Source: Pieris napi
Taxonomy: Eukaryota > Arthropoda > Insecta > Lepidoptera > Pieridae
Direction: 5' to 3'
Assembly (NCBI RefSeq): GCF_905475465.1
Contig: NC_062238.1
Location: forward strand, 3,824,501 to 3,888,500
Length of the DNA stretch: 64,000 bases
The notes under the pieces are model-generated. The model did not search any database. It had not been told where the DNA came from and saw nothing but the letters and a program-made list of their open reading frames with translations. Made by a program: the position numbers and the translations under genes. Below, piece after piece: positions 21,641-36,000 of this stretch (the stretch's first letter is position 1; every line of letters starts with the position of its first letter).

Positions 21641-24562
21641 AACTTATATATATTACAATAGCCAGAAATTGAATTGTTTGTTCACCACTTTTAACAAAGC
21701 ATTATTTAATGTTTGTATGATACACTATCCACCAACAGATGTATTACAGTTAATTCCAGTCCACTTTTACACTTATATTATGCTAGATTTAGTTACTGTG
21801 CCAATATGGATTTAATTAGAATGCCGTTTACGTTCTTGCGATAACAACTTTATTTACACAGTAAAACGATTTAAATCCTATATAAAATACAGAATTTCGT
21901 TAACGTTACTACGAATATAAATATTTACACTAGTTGCAATGTATTAAGGCAAATATTACAACGCTTATTATAAAACAAATGTTTAATTTACAGTCAAATG
22001 TTTAGTATAAGCATAGAATACAAAAGCAATAAGTACTAGACAATAAAAAATATTTCTTGTTATTTATATTGACAACAGTTTTATGAATTAATATAAGTCT
22101 GAAATAACGGGTTTTTTTTCATCGCTGTTGTAGCACCTTAACTTAACAAAACTGTAACAGTATCTTATATCAAACCATATCTAGATATAACAATTACATC
22201 TTTATAATACCTCTAAACGTATTCAGCGCTAAGTACAACCAACCGTTAGTCAAATCTAATACGTTTTTGACTTAGAAGAGTTATTTTCTCTGAATCTAAA
22301 AAGCGCAACGTCAGCTTACCGTATTTTTAGCATTTTGACAGCCCTACTTTTGTTTAGAAAAAAACGGGATTATAGAAATCGTATTTTTTTAATTTACTTT
22401 AAATGAAACAAGGAATAATACTATTTTTACTTTATTTATTGAATGGTGCGTTGTTACGTCAAGGTCTTTGACGACCACATAAATATCAAGTACATACTAA
22501 ATATAACACAAAACAATCACAAGACAGTGCTTACAATTACCGAGCATACAGGTTTAAAATTTGCGTATCAATTCAAATAACAAAACACAGCAGAATCTCA
22601 AAAGAATAAACAATCTCAAAATAACATTAGTATTCAAGCGGGATTCCGGCGTATCAGTGCAATATATCGTAAGAAAAATCTCAATTCCAGAGATCCGCTG
22701 TTAAAGGACAACCGATTTATGACCAATTAAAATCTATATCGAAGGACCAATTAAAAAGGTTTTGCTTTATTAGAATTGGGTTCTCAGTTTATCGTGAACG
22801 CCGATTGAAGCAGTTAGTGTCACAAGTATTTATGTTAGTACATTTACATGTGGCTTAATTAGACTACTTTAGATAATGAAAACGAGTTGAAAAATGAGGT
22901 TATTGTTGCATGTTAAATGCTAGCTTTTAAGAAATGTATGGAAGAGTTTGAAGTTTCATTAAGTAATCACCATCCAATTGAAAGTCTTTCATTGAAATTT
23001 TCTTGCATTGGTAGTTTACTAGCCAGCACCGTTTTTGATATATGAGCCGTCTGGAACGTAAATTAATCAAAAATATCTAGTTTTAAGAAATGTAAAACCA
23101 TTTTCCTATGACGAATTTGACAGTGCTCAAGGCGAGTTCGTGAATAGAGATACAATATACTGTTTAATAAGATCATTTTATGGATAATATAGAAGTTACT
23201 GTGCTTGTTTTATAAATTTATCTTTTTTCCAGTGGAAGGGATGATCCAGTGAGGTTAAGTGGCTCCAAAACTCATTCTCTAAGCTCAATACACTTTGCCT
23301 ACATGATCTTTATACTTTACCTAAGATTTTGAAGGGATAGTGTTAAAATTAAATATTCCTTAATTGGGCTTGGAATATGTAATAGATTTTGCTTAGTGGA
23401 TATTTACTGCTTCTAGTTAGCAATTAATAATAATGAGGTTTATTTGCCTCTTCACAATATTGCACTTTACAGGTTTACGTGCTACCAGTATTAACCATCT
23501 TTGTGGTGCCTACCTATTATAGGACTATAGAAGCCCTATGGTAACATGTCACCAGGCTTTCATCGTGGATAGAAAATATACAAAAAGACGACTACATATT
23601 ATGACTAACCTAATATAACAAAGAAAATCAAACGAAAGTATGAGTGGCTGTGGGTGTGTGAATATGTTTAAGGGTTGTTAATTAAACGTGAGTGAAAGAA
23701 TTTAATTTAAAGTCTACCTCAAATGGCTATCAGTCATATATGCGCGTTGTATTCTATTCGGACTCATTGATAGTACTTTAACTGTGACGCTAGTGCTTGA
23801 TCTGCTCTTATTAGGGCCATGTACTGAAATTGTAAAATTATTTTTATTTTTATCAACGCGCTTGGTACGTATTTGTTACTTGATCTTATATAAATGTGTT
23901 CAATATACTTATTAGCAATAATTCTTATTGGAATGATTCAAAGCTGAATGTCGTGAAGATCGTACATCTGTTCCAAATATGCCCACAGATCGTGCAAGTT
24001 TTTTTAAATTTAAAGTTTTGTTACGTAATCAATTTGGTTGTGTAATTTAAGAGTATGGTACTACTATTGGTAAAGGAATTTTTATTAAAAAATTTAGATA
24101 GTATAATATTACCGTTTAATTTATAAGTACATCATTTAGTTGGTTACAATTAATATATAAAAAAACAGTGTTACTAAGACGCGCTAGAACAACCTTTGTT
24201 GGCCTTACCTGAATTCAACAACAATTAAATAAGATACATACTTTGACATCTTAATTATTGACAATACAGCATGTTAGGTGTAAACAACCTAATTCGCTTA
24301 TTAAATATTTGTATCATCAAAATTTAAATTATTTAAAGCATTTAATTACGGTACCTTATTGCACATAGCTTTATGAGCTTACCTTTGTTAATGTAGAAAG
24401 GCTTAAAAGCTCATTTACTAAGTAAACAATAAAAACGAAGGAAGTACTTCTATAATATTCTTCTAAAGTTCTTCTAAATATTAATGGTAGGTACCTACCT
24501 ACTTAATTTGACAAGGTATATATAGATATACGTTGTTAATGTAAATAAGCCTTGGCTTAAAT
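21641..24562. other. AT-rich intergenic DNA, no gene seen
   Basis: No coding signal was found. GGTAGGTACCTACC (24486-24499) is a perfect 14-bp palindrome in a TAGG-rich patch close to the next SINE. Nothing else stands out. Confidence 0.5.
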
Positions 24563-24830
24563 GAGTATGTTGGCCTATTGGCTTTAACGTGCGACTCTCA
24601 TCCTAGAGGTCGTAGGTTAAATGCCCGGATGTGCACCAATAGAATTTCTTTCTATGTGCTCGAACGGTGAAGGAAAACATCGTGAAACCGCTTGCCTTAG
24701 ACACAAAAAGTCGACGGCGTGTGTCAGGCGCAGGAGGTTGGTCACCTTCTTGCTTATAAGATTGACAAATGATCTTGAAACAGATACAGAAATCTGAGGC
24801 CCAGACCTAAAATATTGTAGCGCCACTGGT
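24563..24830 (+). mobile_element. tRNA-derived SINE, near full length but diverged
   Basis: This is the same family as at 21423, reaching the 3' end GTAGCGCCACTGG. The A box is TGGCCTATTGG and the B box has decayed to GGTTAAATGCC, so pol III transcription is unlikely. It lacks the CATTTAACATTCG segment present in other copies. Confidence 0.85.
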
Positions 24831-27800
24831 CTTTTTTGCTCATGTTTGTTTTAATGCCCATCGTTTACATTAACGTACAATTAAAAACGTCTGAAAGCTT
24901 CCTTTATTAAGTTAACAATAAAAAAAATACTTTAAGGTAGTATACCTAATTTCATATAGTATAGGAGATGGTACATTTGTTTTAATGGCCATTATTTACA
25001 TTACAATAAATTCTTATAAACCTGAAAGGCTCATTTATTAAGTTACCAATAAAAAATACAATTAAAATTCAATCCGGAAGGCAATGCAATTAATTAAATT
25101 AATCCCTTTCCGATAGCCATGGGCCGTATTGGGTTCAATACAACAAATTTTCAATTACCCATACTAGTCGCAAATTCAGCTTGAATGTAAATTATTTGGC
25201 GTGTGCATTATAAATATAATTGTAGGCTGTATGGGCGGAGTGTGTTGGGCCAATGGGAAGAGAGGTTGTGAGTAGGCGGCGCTTATTGGAAGACTAATGT
25301 TGTTCCTCTGAAGCCTTCGTCGCGACTGCTACGCTGCTACGCTGGGGCACGCATGACCTTTTTAGTAGGAATATCATAATGCACTTTATGAGAACTATCT
25401 CAACCATTTATTGTTGCAACATCGTTTTACTTAATAATAATGAGTTCACTTGAGTTGCTTTCTATATTATTAGTTATAAGATTTATATATAAATATATAT
25501 TTTCAATGTTTTTATGTAGGTTAACCGGTGTGGGTATAATTAATGTGTCGTTCTATCGCATTAGTAATAACTGTAATACGATAGAATAATGATGTGGAAT
25601 AAATAAATAAAAAATAAACTTATAGGCATAGTTAATTAGAAAATGCTACTTATTTCTTTGAATTAGATGTTTATTATTGTATTATAACTGGAAGTCTAGA
25701 AGAAAAACTACTTAAGAAGTATAATTACTTAAGTGGGGAAAGTGCAGTGGGAAAGTACACATTACTTTGTAATAAAAGATTTTCAGACGTCGCTTAATGA
25801 GGTTTGATTTTTTTTTCAAGAATCGCCGATTATAACCATAATCACCTAAAAAACTTTACCATTATTGTGACAATAAACGTAAACAGTAGCGCCATAATAA
25901 AATAAAAACGTGTAATCTTACACTTAAGCGATATACGGACATTTACTACCATTAAATGACTCATAAAATTGCCCAAATATCCCTCAACAGAAGAATTTAT
26001 TGTACAAAATGTCGATTAGGCAATAAAGAGTTCCCTTGAACTATCTCCGGCTCTCATGTCAATCATTTACGTCAAACAAAATATAAAAATAAATTTACGA
26101 TATATTCATACCATTATGCGGTAGTGGAAACGGCTTCATTACCACTTCGTATAGATAACAATAACCCAAGTGATTCATATAAAATATGTAATAGTTTGTT
26201 CATTGTTAATTCGTACTATGGTGAGCCTCGGAACAATAAATTTGCGATTAGGTATAAAAATGTCTTCCCTGATTTATGCGAGGGGAAGCTTTCATCCATA
26301 TACCTGGAGTGCTTTGTACTTTGATATTCATTTAAAATCGACCACAATGTAAGTTTGAAAATGGATTTTTTTGTTAGCGTGAAATTGTTTTGCACGGTTC
26401 GGTTTATATTGGCCATTAAAACATTTTGCGTACTTGTCAGTGTTTAGATAAATTAACACTTCAGCGCATTCACTACACTACTAGAAATAATAGGTTCTGG
26501 AATCTTATATCAAAATTATAAATGATTAGTCCTTATAATAAAAAAATCACAAAGCCTCAATTAAAACAGCCTTAATACGGTTCGGCAAAAGCAAAAGGAC
26601 AACGAAGATTCCACTTAAATTTCAACGTATTCTTTATATGACCATTAATATTTTTTCAAGTCTTATTTATTGAGTCCGTAAGAATTGGACCCAGGCAGGT
26701 GGTCCACTTAATCAAGATGTTACCGAAAATAAAAAACTTGTAGCTATATTTTCTGTGTTGGCTGAATTATAGTTTGACGTAACTTACAGCCGGGTCGACC
26801 GTTTTGTTTAGTTTATATAAAGCATTTTAATGCGATGGGAAAGATGTTATGAATATATCAGCAATAAAGAGTTGGGAACCAGTTCTAGTAATAAAGTACC
26901 TGCGACATGTTAATAGTCGGATTTAAAAATGCCACTTCAGAATTGTAGCAAAATGATTCAGTTATCGTTTTAGTTTTAAGTATTTTTATGGTAATGCTAA
27001 GCATTAATTTGGTATTAAAAATGTTTCTTGTATAACCAATTGATATTTGGTAATCGATAATCTCTGATTTCATATATTGTGATGACTTTTTAGTAAGCTA
27101 AACGACGAAAATACTTGTTTATAATGTAATTTTTACATACCTACTTACACAGTTATTTAGTCGTAATCTTATTTTTGCTCTCAAACACACACATGTTACA
27201 AGGAAGACAATAAGATATATATGAAAATATGTTGTAGAAAGGATATACATGTGTGAAAAGAATATGAGAACTTTACTAGATCCATGCAAGTTCCTCACAC
27301 TTCAGTAGCCCGCCAAATCGCAGCACATAACTCACAAAGGGACTCTTTGTATTGAAACAGTCGCATAGCTCCGCCAAGCATCCTCGAATACACTGTAAAT
27401 ACATAATTATGTGGGAATAAAGAAAAAAAAATAGCAAATAATTAACACAGCAAGGTTTCTTAATGTTGTATGTGTCACTATGAGTACGAAAGATATAAAG
27501 GAAATACCAGGAATAGCACAGAGCTCATAACAGATAAGCAGTTGATTTAAACTCATAGATCTCAAGATTTGTAGCGTCTCCGAGACGGTTTATGTTAGTG
27601 TTAGACTAACAGATAGGATTTGATAAATTCTCTCGCTAATAAATATAATTATTACACATAAGAAATTATCGCGGCAGGTGTCTTGGTCGTTTGCAATCTT
27701 ACTTGTAGTTACTACGAGTATACATACCTATTTTTCAATAATACATAACATTGTATAAATGGATTTATTATTTTTCAATTGGTCCGTGTTTGATTAGAGT

Positions 27801-29183
27801 TAGTATTTTTACTTGATTCTAACTGATAATTGACAGATGTCCTCAACTTAAATAATAAGAAACATAACGTTAGAAGTTTTGTAATAGTTAGGAAAACTTA
27901 TTCAGATTTACGTTAAGTAGTTAAATCTTATTATTGTATTCAACAAACTGAGTAACTTTTGTCATATCTCAAATTTTTACAGCTCTATTTGTGTCCAAAA
28001 ACAAATATCATATTATTATAATGAAAAGCAAAGTCAATCTTAAATGAAGCCTCTTTTTATAATTAAATCGAGATTTGCGATAGAGCTTTTCGAGCTTAAT
28101 CCAGTGTTGAACAAAAAAGCTCCCCGAACTTTTATCCTGACAGAGGGCAAAGGGGCGAACCAACAAAAGATAAAAGAGATATATAAGTGGCCCTCGGCAA
28201 TGCCATCAAGTCGTTACAAGAACAGTAAAATATTTCAAATTGTGCCCAATGTTGTGGAAAACGGAAGCTACGCGTTTTAGTCCGAAAATTGAGTTATATT
28301 GGTTTTTAGTTAGTCCACTGGACAATGAGATTCTGGGAACAATCGTATGTTTAAGGTTTACTAGCAGCAGAGGAACTTTAATTATCGCATCAGCGAAACA
28401 AAGGAGATAATGTTACATACTTAAATATGCCGTATTGCGCCATTTAAAGTTAGAAATAGATTGATTCTTGTATAAAAGGTATCGCTTAAAACTACAAAAC
28501 TTATGTTAAACCACACTATGTATAAATAACATGAAATATAAATATATCAGAAATAGAACAGTAACAACAAACTTAGATTGAGATAAGCATAAGTAACGAA
28601 ATAGGTACTTTTCTGAATAGTAGGTAGAGTCTTTCGAGTAGGTAAGTAAGAGTCGAAAAGTATGAAAACTGTATATTTTTGTAGGAAATATTGCTCATAA
28701 TCTTTCTATGAAAAATTTCTGAACTGAAATTTAGTCAGTTAATATTCATCATTCAAAAGTTACTACGATGTTAAATTGCTAATGCAACTACAACACACTT
28801 AAGTAGAAAAAATATAGCGTGTTATCAATAATTATAGATATATATGTGTAACTACATAATGACCGCCCCACGCTAGTGATAACTCTATGAACATTACAAT
28901 TTATCATCGGACCCACATTGACCATTCCCATGAAACAACAATGGATTACAATTAGATGCAAATATCATTCAAATAGAGGGTCAGTTCAAATATTGCGAAG
29001 TTGTTAAATTTCCCTTGTGACCACCCCGAATACATTAAAATCGTATATGCGATCTATGTACGATATATCAAATGAAATAAAGATATTTGAGTGTAACGTA
29101 CCGAGAAATCTCTCTATGCGTGGCTGGTTGTGGACAATGGTATAGTTATGTCGTTCTTATAAGAAATAGTTACACAGTAGCGA
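24831..29183. other. AT-rich intergenic DNA, no gene seen
   Basis: Several 60-80 codon frames (26124-26416 on both strands, 28044-28280) show no recognisable domain. A GC-richer patch is at 25230-25360. At 27300-27435 a mixed-composition stretch ends in GGAATAAAG and an A-run, like a retroposed tail. Around 28950-29030 are an octamer ATGCAAAT (28956-28963) and GACCACCCC (29019-29027), one base from the Ci/Gli consensus. Confidence 0.5.
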
Positions 29184-29194
29184 TAGGTGGCGCT
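29184..29194 (+). promoter_or_regulatory. CTCF-like motif
   Basis: TAGGTGGCGCT contains AGGTGGCGC, the core reported for Drosophila CTCF. The 12-bp perfect palindrome TTCTTATAAGAA lies 19 bases upstream (29154-29165). Insulator function is inferred. Confidence 0.35.
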
Positions 29195-32100
29195 CGTTAT
29201 ACCGGAAAGGTTCCATTTTTGAAATTACGTAAAAATAAAGTAACGTCATAACAGAATCAAATTATAATGCTATATTTTATATTATTTATTTATTTTGTAA
29301 ACCTACAGCTAACATAAATTATATACAATAACAAACAGTTACATTAAAAATATAGCCAAATACGGAATACATAATAATACATTTAACTACAAAATGGTTC
29401 AAGAATTTATAAAAGGAAACAAACAAATAAAAACTATTCAATACGTTTATCTAAGTGGTACCTACCTAATTTGGTTGTGTTGTATGATGGTGTATTATTA
29501 TTATTTTAATTTGAATTACATATTAATAAACAGTGTTTTAAAGTAATTTATAGTCTTAGTTATAAAAAATTTAATAATAAAATAATGTAAATTAATAAAT
29601 AATAATAATAATATAATTTGTAATGTATTAAATAATAAAATAATGTATAAAATTAAATAATCTATTGTGAGCTATTGATAAGTCAAATTATATGACATAA
29701 ATCAAGTTCATTACCCGTAACTGATGAGGTTTTAAATCAAAATAAAACCACATTAATTTCTAACTTTATAACATTTGACAGTTAATACATCTATCTATTA
29801 CTTAGAGAAAAGATTTGTATTTTATATCTGTATTGAATTAATTCAAAAACAATCTGTACCCATTTCAAATATTCTTTCACCATGAATGCTTCTTTATCAA
29901 ATTTAAATAAAAAAATCCACAATATAATGATTTTTGTATATTGCATTTCCTAAAAATGATGATATTTATGATTTTTCGATTTTCTTACAAAACTTGTTAG
30001 CATAAATTCCATATTCTTTTCAACATTATGGAAATGTTTGGATGTTCTTGCGAAAATTATTCAGAGTAGGCGTTCCGGCTACGTTTATTCGCTTGTTGAA
30101 TGATATTACTTGCATAACTACGCCATTTAACATCATAAATATTTTTTTAACATTGTTGCCTGTAAGTATAAGTAAGCTAAAACTTATCTAAAGATATGTC
30201 ATATATTTTATTTATTAATATTTTTTACTTGCTTATTACTCAGGCTATACGTATTTTGTCTCCTGAATGTGAAACCTTGATGACGCAGGCTGTAAATGCT
30301 TGGTTTTGCTTGTAGCGTAAACGTTGAAATAACATTATAAATAAAAGTAAATAATTCCTTTTTTAATTCAGTAAAATGCGTTCTAAATTTGAATTATCTA
30401 TACATTTTTTTTAATATATATAAAAAGCCGATTATGTTAAATTAAATTGTTACAATAATTTACTGATTATTAGATAGTGTAGTACATAAAAATACTCAGA
30501 TATTACAATGTAAAAGCTTTAAAGATGGAAATACATACTGACATAGATAAAACAGTGCTTTCCTGCGTTATGTAAGGTAGAAAAGGTAAAGCCATAGGGA
30601 ACATAAACATATATTTTGTATCCCTTTGTGGGAAGACATTGTTATTGAAATAAGGTAGCGTGGGTCGTATCCGAAAGCGTCCTTTATCGCTCACTAACTT
30701 CATCTATAAGATATTTCAAAAGTACCAAGCCCCTTTCTTAACCCTTGGAATATAGGAATTCAATATTTTTAAACGAAGGCAAGCAATCAAAATTCAATTA
30801 AATTTTTTGTGAATAAACGTGCTAATTACTTATGCAATATTTAAATTACACCCTTGCTGTAATGCAATAATTTTTTATCGACCACCTCTTGGTCTTACGA
30901 CAGTAGTTCGTTCAAAATTATTAGCAAAGTTGAAATTAAATTTATACGGTATGTCACGCATACACTTGTGCACTGCAATCTATCTTTAGTGCACGGCTAG
31001 TATTAGACTATTATTATGAAGAATTTGTTTGAAAAAAATAATACAACTTATGAAATGACTTTTTGTGCGAAATCTTAGTTTTGCGCCACCAAGTAATATT
31101 TTTTGTTATTTTATCTTCTAGCTATTTTTATATTCATCTATCTATCTTCAGATCAATTAGTTTGTTCCTGGAGAATTGTACTTATATATCAGAAATGTAG
31201 AGCTCCAAACTTCAAACGATTATTATGCCACTGAAAAAGTTTTATAATGCCAATTTTTTAGACAAACATTAAAAATATCTTCTTTATTAAATAAATAAAG
31301 CATTTCTTCAAATCCCTTATTAATAATTTTGGACTTCACAAAGCTAAGCTGTAATTAGACTAATGTTAGTATCATCATAAAAACTCACAACTATATCTAA
31401 TAAATAATTTAACTTAGATTCTAATAAATAATCCTGTATATATTAACATTAATATGTATTTATGGGTAATAATAGTGATCGAGAGGTTGTTCAATAAAGA
31501 CATTTAATAAAATTGTTCACCCATAAGTATATAAAAAGCTTTTGATAAATGTTGTATAGTCACGCAAATGTATTTAACGAAACAATGGATAAGTAAGTTA
31601 CAAAAATAATTAATCATCAACGGTTGAAATTATGAAACTCAAAGAAAAATATAGTATTTTTGCCATCAATTCGTAGTTTTATACTAAATCAAATACCTAA
31701 ACGTATGTAATATTGTCATCACATAAGCCCGTAGCCAATGAAGGACTCACATTTCCGTATCCGTTTCATTGATAATTTTTAATATAAATAGCATCCATCA
31801 ACCATCCCAAAACAACTACTGTTTTGCTAGAATTCATACCTACAGTCACCGGTGCCAAGCACAACTTGCAACCTTTTACTTAAACTTTATACTAAGAAGA
31901 ATAGATAAAGGCTTTTATTAGAGTAAAAGAATCTTTCAACACAACATTGAACACAAGAATTCTGTTCAAACAATTTACGCCTACTGCGTAACGATACGAA
32001 CGGAATACGCTTTCGGCAATAACCGGGCATTCAAACAATTTAATGTGGCATAAACAATACAAACATGTATACCCGCGTACAGGCTATATTTATCGTCTAT

Positions 32101-33320
32101 GGTATTGTGGTGCGATCGTTACCGTATATCGTGGGGGCGTAGGGTGGTATGAATTCTGATACACCGACAATTCCAATACAACCTACATACAGATGTAAAG
32201 GCTGATGGCTGATGTATGTTTAAGAATAAAACAGCAAATACCTTAAGTATTCCTTATTACAAGTTGCTTTGAATGTTCATGCAATTACGTAAGTATAAGA
32301 AGGATCACAGTTAGAAATCACAAGATTCTTATTAAAAATTATATTTGTCTACTACGAGATATAAATTTTGTTAGTTTGTAAGTTAACAGTTTTATATGAT
32401 AATGATGACTTAATTAGATGAATGCAGTATCTTGTTTCTGGCGTACAATACATAGCGTTGTCACTACTATTATTTCCTTTTTCCGCGGGCCCTTTTGGTA
32501 AAAGGGTTGGAATACTCCTGGGTGACCGGTGAGCTATGTTAATGGTTTTAATGGTCGTATGGCGATTTATGTTTCATTTTCGATCTCGTTATCCACGCTG
32601 GATTACGGACCCTCGTAATGATATGCAAATATCTTTGTTTAGTGGGATTGGACTTTAGGTTGTAGGACTTAGTATTAAATATATGAGTATATAGTTACTT
32701 AGTAAGGTAAGTATATATTCATTTACATAAGCGTAATAAAAAATTAATGCACATCAATCACAAATTTCTGTTAAATACGTAAGTTCAAATTATTAATAAC
32801 ATTTTCCTTATTCATTACTCTGAAATAACATAGTAAATACGTTTGTAAACATATAATGACAGTCGCAGTAAAATAAATTGATGTAAAAAATAGCAATTTA
32901 TGATTAAACAATATTGAGCCTACTTCCTAATTCATAATATGACATAATTAGGTAATTGTAAACAATATGTTGGAAATTTTTTAAACATTCTAAAGTTTAT
33001 ATAATAGTTTTATTGTATAATATATCTACTTATAGCCGTAAAATACTCAGCTATGCAATTGGTTTTTTTGCGTTCGTAGTAAATCAAAAAGTTTGATTTT
33101 TTTCATCTCTCAACTGTCGAATTAGTGTTAATTTCAAGAAACCAGGCACTATTTATCTCACAACGGTCACAAAACAGAAATTAAATTAGTTTTTTTCCAT
33201 ACATACAAATACATAGAATTGCATATATTAAACCCTAACATGCTTTATCAGAATTTAAAACAGGGATTAACGCCGTCTAGGCTCGTATCGCCCTCCCTAA
33301 ATCAGGCTCGCGCAGGCTTT
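29195..33320. other. AT-rich intergenic DNA with GC-richer patches near 32.1 and 32.5 kb
   Basis: No gene is seen. 29281-29640 is very AT-rich and repetitive (TAATAATAAA runs), possibly the tail of a minus-strand LINE. A GC-richer patch at 32090-32170 and another at 32480-32640, the latter ending in an exact octamer ATGCAAAT (32633-32640), match no repeat I know and may be regulatory. Confidence 0.5.
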
Positions 33321-33350
33321 GACCGGATTTTACCGGATTAAACCGGTAAC
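33321..33350. promoter_or_regulatory. Three ACCGG motifs at exact 10-bp spacing
   Basis: ACCGG starts at 33322, 33332 and 33342, in the order gACCGGattt, tACCGGatta, aACCGGtaac. The last copy, AAACCGGTAA, is close to the Grainyhead consensus AACCGGTT. One-helical-turn phasing would put the motifs on one face of the DNA. Function is inferred. Confidence 0.35.
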
Positions 33351-34763
33351 GCGACTCCTGCAATGTGGTGATATCGAATTGTTTATGTGTTGCGCTATGG
33401 ATATTGCCTATTTACGGTATTAATTTTAATCACACGCAATGTAAAGACAAATGTTTATCATTTGAATCGGCTACATAATATACTTATACAATAACATCCG
33501 GATAGAATATAGGGTTCTTGAAATGTTAAGGCCCTAAACACGAGAAAAGAAATTTAGGGAACTATAATAAATTTTGTTCCCTTATAATCTTCTTAAAAAA
33601 GACACCTTACATAAACTAATAAATAGTTAATTCATTTATTTTAAATCACAATGAATTAATATCATAATGAAAGTAAAAAAAATAATTAATGTTGTATCTA
33701 TTACTGATTTCAGTGTGTAAAAAAGATATTATATCAATATAGAATTCAGCACATGATCTTCGAAATCCATCCCCCGCTACGGCGTAGCACTAACGTATAA
33801 TCCTTTTCGCTACAATAGCAATTTCAAACTTCCTTAGGGGCTTTGAATAATCTTTCTTTATATCGCATTCGTAGCAGCGTCTACGGAAACTTCTATCTCT
33901 TTCTACCAACTCAAAAACAAACTTACACGACAGAGACAGAAAATCCATGCAAAACGCTTCGCTTCCCAATAAGGAGGGAACGGTAATGTGTATTTAAATT
34001 TTGGTTCAAGTGTAATAATTTCGTTTTTTAATTTAATTTGTAATGACGTTGTAAATCTCTAAAGGGAACATAAAATAAATCTTCTTAAGTAATCTTGAAT
34101 GAGCACGCTTGAAGGGGATTGTAAATTAAGATTATACCGCGTTAGAATTGAAGTAATAAATCTACGATTATGAGATGTTTGAGCTCCATCAAGAAATGTC
34201 AAATATATTTCTTGATATTATTATCTCTTCCAAGAATTAAAACGTTATTCCACTAATATATTATAAGTTATTAGTTTTTGAAAAATAAATCAGATATTAA
34301 TTCTTAATCGCTTACTTATTTTAATATCAAGCGTATTCATAAAACTTAAATGGGCCCACTGATTCAAACATTAGATCTTCACAATACATTTAAAATCAAA
34401 CTGACTAAATTATTATGGCCGTATAGTTATTAAATATTTACCGCCAACGATAAAACGATCTTCATCTATCATAAGAAAAAAGCCAAACTAATATTACAAA
34501 GACTTCAAATTGTTTTGATGAACCACACTTTAGCTATAGAAAAAACGCAAGGCTTTTAATTAATTAAAATTCACAAAAAAACAATCTATATCAATTCGTA
34601 TTAATTGTCAGCGGAAAAGCGTTACTTTCATAGCTATTTTAATAGGTAATTTTCATAAACAAGCTTGGGAATCCGGAGAGGGTCGGGAAAGGTTCCTTTA
34701 GATAGAAAACAGCTCTGGTATAATGGCTTTTTGGAATGGCGTCGTCCGTCTTGACACCCCCTT
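33351..34763. other. AT-rich intergenic DNA, no gene seen
   Basis: A GC-richer patch at 33765-33990 shows no repeat, reading frame or motif cluster that I recognise. Confidence 0.5.
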
Positions 34764-34796
34764 TTCACCCCTCTTCACCCGCTTTCACCTCCCCAA
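34764..34796. promoter_or_regulatory. Pyrimidine-rich tract with three TTCACC motifs at 10-bp spacing
   Basis: TTCACC starts at 34764, 34774 and 34784 inside a strand-asymmetric C/T tract (about 34750-34796). The exact spacing could reflect helical phasing or an old 10-bp tandem duplication. I do not recognise the binding factor. Confidence 0.3.
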
Positions 34797-35931
34797 GGCG
34801 AAAGGATGAATTCTTATTTCCTCATCTCGGAGGCGTCCGGTGCAGACCTATGTAGATTGCCTTTTTCGTACAACCGTATAACATAACAATGGCCTGTTTT
34901 CAATTTTGTTTCGCCTTTTCCTTTGGTTTCTTAATGTTATATGTTTCTTTGTTTGCAAGGTCGCATTATAAAATACAAAGAGTGTATTGTGATTTTTATA
35001 ATTGTATAGATATTTGGGATACCTCCCAAGAACTTCAATGCATACTAAATTTAGGAAGTTATACGCTATTCAATTGTTTTACTATAAAGTATAAAACTAT
35101 TGCAGACTAAAACGAAGAAGAAACGAATAATTCTTGCCATTTATTTGGTAATATATTTAAATATAAGATTATAAATATTTGGATGTAGTCATAATACAGT
35201 AAATAATATAACTAAAATTATTACAGCTCTATATTTATGTGGTTGAATACAAACATTCCACTGAAATATATATTGTTGAATTTTGAATGTCGATTTCAGA
35301 AATCGCAATGATCACAGAGATTAAATGCATAAATATAGGAAATATTGGAACAAATGAACATATCACTGTAACAAATATATTCAGTAGAAGCGTACAAAAA
35401 GGTCATAATAATATTTTAGAGTGAGCAAAGCGACTGCATTCATGAAGTGCATTTTGAGCCAAAAATACTTTGACACTGTGCCAAAACACGCGGAACCAAA
35501 CGCACATATTTCAATATTATCACAAGCTCTTCAGTTATTAAATGTTAATTTGTACTTGAGTGACTGTATTGCCCTATAATAACCGAAAAGTTTTAAGAAT
35601 ATTTGATCAATTTTATATTAAAATATAAATATGTTTGTATAAATATAACCTGGAAGCTTGGAGTTCTCAAAATGAACACGACTTTGAAACTCGCTGTTTT
35701 TATAGCATAAGTACTTTCATATAGACACAAATTCCATACATTAAACGATGTACTAGTAGATATAATAGTTAAGAATTTTGATGGACACAGGTGGCGTACC
35801 CTCACACTATTGCAGTATTCATTGACATATATTAATAAAACGATTGCTGTAGTGAAGAACACAAATTTTGATAATTGCAGTGACCCAAGTAGGTAGTAGG
35901 TTCTGTATAAATTCTGGCGGGAAAAATCAAA
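34797..35931. other. AT-rich intergenic DNA, no gene seen
   Basis: Two open frames (34889-35110 on +, 35593-35949 on -) are the longest here. Their translations are rich in Phe, Tyr and Leu, as expected from AT-rich noncoding DNA, and show no domain. Confidence 0.5.
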
Positions 35932-36000
35932 GCTGAAGAGTTGCTTCATCTGGCACAGGACAAGACGCGCTTCACGAGTCTGATGGCCAGCCTCCAGTAA
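35932..36000 (+). mobile_element. Possible LINE ORF C-terminal fragment
   Basis: The frame AEELLHLAQDKTRFTSLMASLQ followed by a stop resembles the AQDR-RW-SL ending of lepidopteran LINE polyproteins. The composition changes sharply from the AT-rich surroundings. Only this piece is readable, so the call is weak. Confidence 0.35.

Noticed and set aside
28044..28280. 78-codon + frame
   Set aside because: It has no recognised motif or family, and a frame of this length is expected by chance in 64 kb.
35593..35949. 118-codon minus-strand frame, the longest in the window
   Set aside because: Its translation is rich in Phe, Leu, Tyr and Ile without any domain, and it overlaps a probable LINE scrap at its 5' end.
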